NCBI GenBank assembly: GCA_007258455.2
Contig: VDFB02018352.1
Coordinates: 31,847 to 95,846 of the forward strand
Length of the DNA stretch: 64,000 nt
Reading direction: 5' to 3'
From: Sequoia sempervirens
Lineage: Eukaryota; Streptophyta; Pinopsida; Cupressales; Cupressaceae
The notes below the pieces were generated by a model. The model made no database searches and had not been told where the DNA came from. It was given only the letters and a program-made list of their open reading frames with translations. Positions 59,397 to 64,000 of the stretch are shown piece after piece. The translations under genes and the position numbers were made by a program. Position 1 is the first letter of the stretch. Each line of letters begins with the position of its first letter.

Positions 59397-62300
59397 TGTT
59401 ACATCCCGATATTATAGCTACTATTGTATAAGGCAATTGATTGTAATGTTTGAATCTTGATGATGAATAAAACATGGTTGATCTCGTTAATAAATGAATG
59501 AGTTATGTTTAAATGATGATTTCATTTGATTGTTACTTCTAAAATGATTTAGTCTTGATTAAATGTTGCATACAATTATGGAATAATAGTATTCTAACTT
59601 GTGAAGATGTTTTTACCTTGTTATGAGCATATGACTTCCGGTGTCATGTCGTGATGTGCAGGTATGAAGACTGTTCCTCCAGACAGAGGAGAGACATCAT
59701 TCGGGAAGGAACTTGGTCGGGTAAACAGTAACGATTACCAAATTGAGCATACACACACATACTATAGAATGAGTAAGCCAAGTCTGTTTGTCGAGGCAAT
59801 GGTAAGTCATCCATAGGCTTGTGTATTGACATAAGGATTTTGTATTCACTTCTTTATGTTTAGGAGATGTGATTGTTTAAATGTCAGACTTGCTATACAA
59901 TGACCCAAGTATGAATGGTGTGAATGTTGTGTTAATGATTGAATGTGAACGCATGCACATCTATATATTGTGAACACGTATTTATATGTACAGACATATC
60001 AATACATGTGTATGTTAAGCAGACGGATATGCTCGTACACATGTGTTGACATGTATGTATGCATACATATGTAAACACAGGTATATATATATGTACACAT
60101 TCCGTTTAATATCTGTAGTGAAAATAATACTTTATAATATTGCCTAGCAAAATTACATAAATATTTATGTATTAATGTATATATTAACAATGTGATTATA
60201 TGTATGGATATATATACATAAATACATAAATGTAAATGTATTATATATTTATATATTTAAATATATGTATTAATATAAAGGTAATATTTATATATATATA
60301 AATATATATATATAGATCACGATATAATGTCGGAAAATATATATATTTATATATTTAGAAATATTACACCTAATTAAAATACATATATGATTAAATATAT
60401 AAATGATTAAGGTTAAAATGTGAAATGTATAAATTAAATTGACATAGAAGAATATTCAATAGAATAAAAATTGAACTCAAAGGATTTAAATCCTTTAGCC
60501 ATAATGAAATATTTCGATTTTAATCTCATTATGGAAATCTGGTCTTTTGTTTGAATTAATCAAATCAAAGAGAAAGTTGAAATGTTTATAATGAACATCT
60601 GAAATATTTAAAAAGAGGAAAGATACGTTTTAAGCATGAAAATCGCGTGAAAAGCCACGCGCAGGAAAAAAAAAACGCGTTTGAAACGCACAGCCAGAGA
60701 ATAGGTCAGTGAATAATGGCCGACACTATTCCTAGGGCATCAAAAATGGCGAACGTGGAAGCTTTTAAACCTTGATCTAACGTGTATAAGTCATTCATTT
60801 AAATACGACTGGCCAAAAGAAAACGTGTGACGTTTTTTTAAGATAAAAGTTGAAAAATTCTTCTCTTGCTGACTCTAAGGAGGTCGAATCACCTTCAATT
60901 TGATGACTTAGGGTTTATGAATCCCCCAAATGTCTTTTTAACAAATTCTGGGCACTTGTTGTCAATCTGCATGCCTTCTAAAAGGGAAAACAGTTGCAAT
61001 TCGGGCCCTATATAATGACGCCCTTCCATTCATTGTGAACACACTTTTTGAACAATCTGAGTTTAGTGTTTTCATTCCATATCTATTTCATTGTACTGCC
61101 TGAGTTTTCCTGTATTGCTGAGTTTGATAAGCACAGTAAATTATTTCCAGCATTTACCGGTCACAGTGAATTAAGTCATTTTGAGTATATAGTGAGGAAT
61201 TTGTATAGCTGAGTAGGAATTGAGTGGTGGAAACACGTCTGAGAGAAGAGTTATAGGAGTTCACTATAGAGTGAAATACTTTTATTAAAAGAAGCCATAT
61301 TTAGCTTAAACCTGGAAGCTTATTTGAAGGAGAATCTAGAAGAGCAAATTTGGAAGGAGAAGCTTTAAAATCAGGCATGAATCTTCCTAGTTTATAATTT
61401 TTATTGAAGTGTTGTTTCCATTTTGATTTTGTGATTGCTGATTTCAATTAGTTCTAATAGGGAAGAACTGTTTTGATGAATAATTAAAGCAATTCATTTA
61501 AGAAGAAAATGTGAAAAGGATTCAATGATTAGGGGAATTGTGAAAAAGGGAATATATGAGTAAAAAGCTTAAGGGATTAGATTATTTTTCTTGCATTTAA
61601 ACGAAATAATGGAAAAGATAAAGGGGAAGGATTTATTTGCATTTTGATTGGTTATTGCATGTTGTGTATGATCTCTACATATGGAGAATACGTAGATGTA
61701 TTATTTATCTACTAGGATCGAAATGATGGCAGAATCAAGTGAAGTTTTTTAGCTTAAGTTATTAGGATAACTAAGACAAGTTTAGTACTCCTAGGATAAA
61801 GAATTCCTAGTTAGGAGGAATTGATACAAGACTCTTGAATACTGTTTTCATTTCTAGTAGGTTCGTATGATTGTAGGATGTCTGGGTTGATGGATTCACC
61901 CATTGAAGGACAAACCTATGCGTAGAGTAAGGAAGCCTTAAGTCAAATGCATTTTGAGTAGTGTTTATGATGGAGTGGCCTTCATTGAAGTCTGGAATGG
62001 AGAATACTTTGTAATGGTAAGAAAGATACGACATCCACCCTAGATGTGAGATAGTTGAGACTATGTCGGAGTTCATTGTAATCAAAGTACTAGATTGGGA
62101 TTGTGAAATAGCAAGGTTCTAGTTAGGTAGGACCTGACACTAATATACTCGGAGTTAGTAATGCGTTAAAAGGATACCTACAATCTTCTTCCAGGAAGGG
62201 AGGGGCGGTTCATTACAAAATGATGCGATGTGAGGACATTATAAGTCCGTGGTTGAAGTAGGAAAAGTGCAGTGATGTTTCTCCTCCAATAGCGGTAGAT

Positions 62301-62561
62301 GTACCAAGATTTGAAAGGGCGATCTCTGAGACACTTCTATTTGTGCAAAACCACGAGCTATGTATGTAACTGTATTACTTTTAACTCTGATTTATATTGG
62401 CAATGAAAATGAAATTCATGTGGAAACATATTGTAACTTGTTCATGTTTATCAATAAAGAAAGGAAGAAATTTTATTGTATTATCTTTGTTATATGTTAT
62501 TTTTACATGTTTTAAGTGAGAATTAGAAAGTTTTTAATTTACGCTGAATTGGGTCGTAACA
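59397..62561 (+). repeat. 3.2-kb solo LTR (TSD CACTA)
   Basis: Starts TGTTACATCCCGATATTATA and ends GGGTCGTAACA, with 6-bp inverted tips TGTTAC/GTAACA. Flanked by CACTA at 59392-59396 and 62562-62566. Length 3165 bp with no coding domains and no internal direct repeat, so it is a solo LTR. A TATA-like CCTATATAATGACG is at about 61006. It begins about 930 bp upstream of the HAD gene start codon, transcribing away from it if active. Confidence 0.88.
60030..60420. repeat. TATATA/ACATAT-rich low-complexity tract
   Basis: Dense TATATA, ACATATGTA and TAAATATATA runs inside the solo LTR. Small ORFs here are low-complexity. Confidence 0.8.
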
Positions 62562-62566
62562 CACTA

Positions 62567-64000
62567 TGCTTTTTAGCTCAATCATTTCTTAATGATTTAT
62601 AGAAGACAAAAGCAAGTCACATCAACAACAAACCTTGTTGCACAAATCAGACTATGACACATAGTAAATTCATGCCCTCAATAATAAGAACCTTGGAATT
62701 GGAAAAATAAGGTGAAACTACTACAAGAATAACTTCTACAAGTGTATGTAAATCTAAAAATTTGTCTTATAAATCAACAACGAGACAACTAACCATGTCA
62801 ACGCAAGATTTACATGGAGAAAACCTTTCAAGAAATAAATCCACACAAGAAAGAGGACAAGTATGTGATAATCTTCAAATATGAGATGCATCCACACACT
62901 AACACTATCTTCACTCTGACAACACTCTAGTAGTCTGTACATGTAAAAAAATCTCATAAAACTAATATTTCATGTCTCTGATTTATAAAGAAATGAAGAA
63001 GAATACCACAAATAATCTCTCAAAATAATGTACCATGATAAAATACAAAAAAGCTTATAACATCCCTCATCTGACTTCTTTTAGATTCTTCTAGGATATG
63101 CTAAAGTTATCATTTCATTTTATGTTATCAAATTTGTTGGTTAATGTTATGTGGAATAATCATGTTTTCACTTTGTATTGTGCTTGTATGTCATATATAT
63201 GGTAATGATATAAGGAATTATTAAATACCAATTCAAATTATTTTATAATTACATGTAACTAACAAATACTACAAAGATTTTGTGTGACAAGATGTGTTGT
63301 GCAATAAATAGATGCAATGGAGAAGGTGTATAAAGTTTTGAGAATAAACATTTCATCTTTTAATCTATGCATCAAAAAATAATATTTAATATTATTCTAG
63401 TATTTAATTTCTTTTAAGAAAAGAAAAGAGTTTTATATTATTTGATTTATAATATATTCATCTTTTATATATATATAGAAAAACAAAAAAAAAGGTCTTT
63501 TTTCAATATTATCCTTTTTTAAGAATATATATTGTATTTTATTTTTATTTGTATTTCGAAGTTTTAATTTAAGTTTTAATCATCATTTTTCATTATGCAA
63601 TAGAGAAAATGAAAAAGAAATAGGTTTGAAGCTTGCAATCTTGAAAGTGTTTTTTTTGGAAGAAGTAAAAAAAAATTATTTCTACTAAATTATTTGGATT
63701 CATCTTCATTTTGTTTCCAAATTTCTAGAGGGTTGAGGTAGGGTTCTTTTATAGAAATTTGTAGAATTTTTTATTTATTTTGGATTAATAAATATAGATT
63801 GTTTATCAAAAAAAAAAAAAGTGTTAGATGATTGCTTGTGCGAGAAAAAAAGTTATGGATATATTAAACAATGATCTAGGTATTTCTTATTTTCATATAT
63901 GTGACTTAAAACAATTTAATAAAAAAAATCATCAAAATTTACACTTTAATCTATCATATTTTGCTTTTTATAAAATTGGTTTAATAGATGTGAGAAAAAC
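62567..64000. other. Unassigned AT-rich sequence at right edge
   Basis: No coding similarity, LTR ends or RNA genes recognised. Contains poly(A)/poly(T) runs and TA repeats (63460-63480). Confidence 0.4.

Noticed and set aside
59999..60190. Short ORF rich in Tyr, His and Thr
   Set aside because: Low-complexity TATA/ACAT repeat translated by chance.

Overview
The window is nuclear DNA of a seed plant with a very repeat-rich genome. A gymnosperm (conifer-like) is the best guess, because one host gene is stretched by a first intron of about 50 kb packed with nested transposons. That is inference, since no marker in the window fixes the species.

Host gene (minus strand): three exons of one plant HAD-superfamily hydrolase can be read. 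Exon 1 is 58224-58468 (transit-peptide-like N-terminus plus HAD motif I), exon 2 is 8062-8137 and exon 3 is 3036-3087. The exons join in frame with correct GT/AG borders. Nearly everything between 3 kb and 58 kb is therefore intronic, and the remaining exons must lie left of base 1.

Intron 3 side (1-3035): part of a long LTR (family B, minus), LTR scraps and unassigned sequence. Intron 2 (3088-8061): a palindrome-rich block, simple repeats and one old solo LTR. Intron 1 (8138-58223), left to right: a Ty3/gypsy protease fragment split by a solo LTR; a second solo LTR; LTR element E1 (17534-32252, TSD AAGGT) containing a nested insertion E2 (21540-29675); LTR element E3 (32995-41515, minus, TSD CTTTA) containing a complete hAT transposon (35376-39217, TSD ATACAAAC); LTR scraps; another solo LTR (42590-44452); a gypsy integrase fragment; a LINE-1-type element (47965-51680, minus); and LTR element E4 (51681-57278, minus). 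Upstream of the gene is a 3.2-kb solo LTR (59397-62561, TSD CACTA).

E1, E3 and E4 have LTRs and an initiator-methionine tRNA primer site but no recognisable reverse transcriptase or integrase, so they look non-autonomous. E4 carries an intronless, frameshifted copy of the N-terminal part of the cohesin regulator PDS5, which looks like host-gene capture. E1 and E4 share a coiled-coil domain and a WDP-containing 3' end, so they belong to one lineage. Other notable points are a 63-bp array of primer-site copies inside the E1 LTR, a palindromic ACTATTTTTAGT-type motif shared by different LTR families, and reading frames broken mostly by TAG codons, as expected from decay of methylated CAG.
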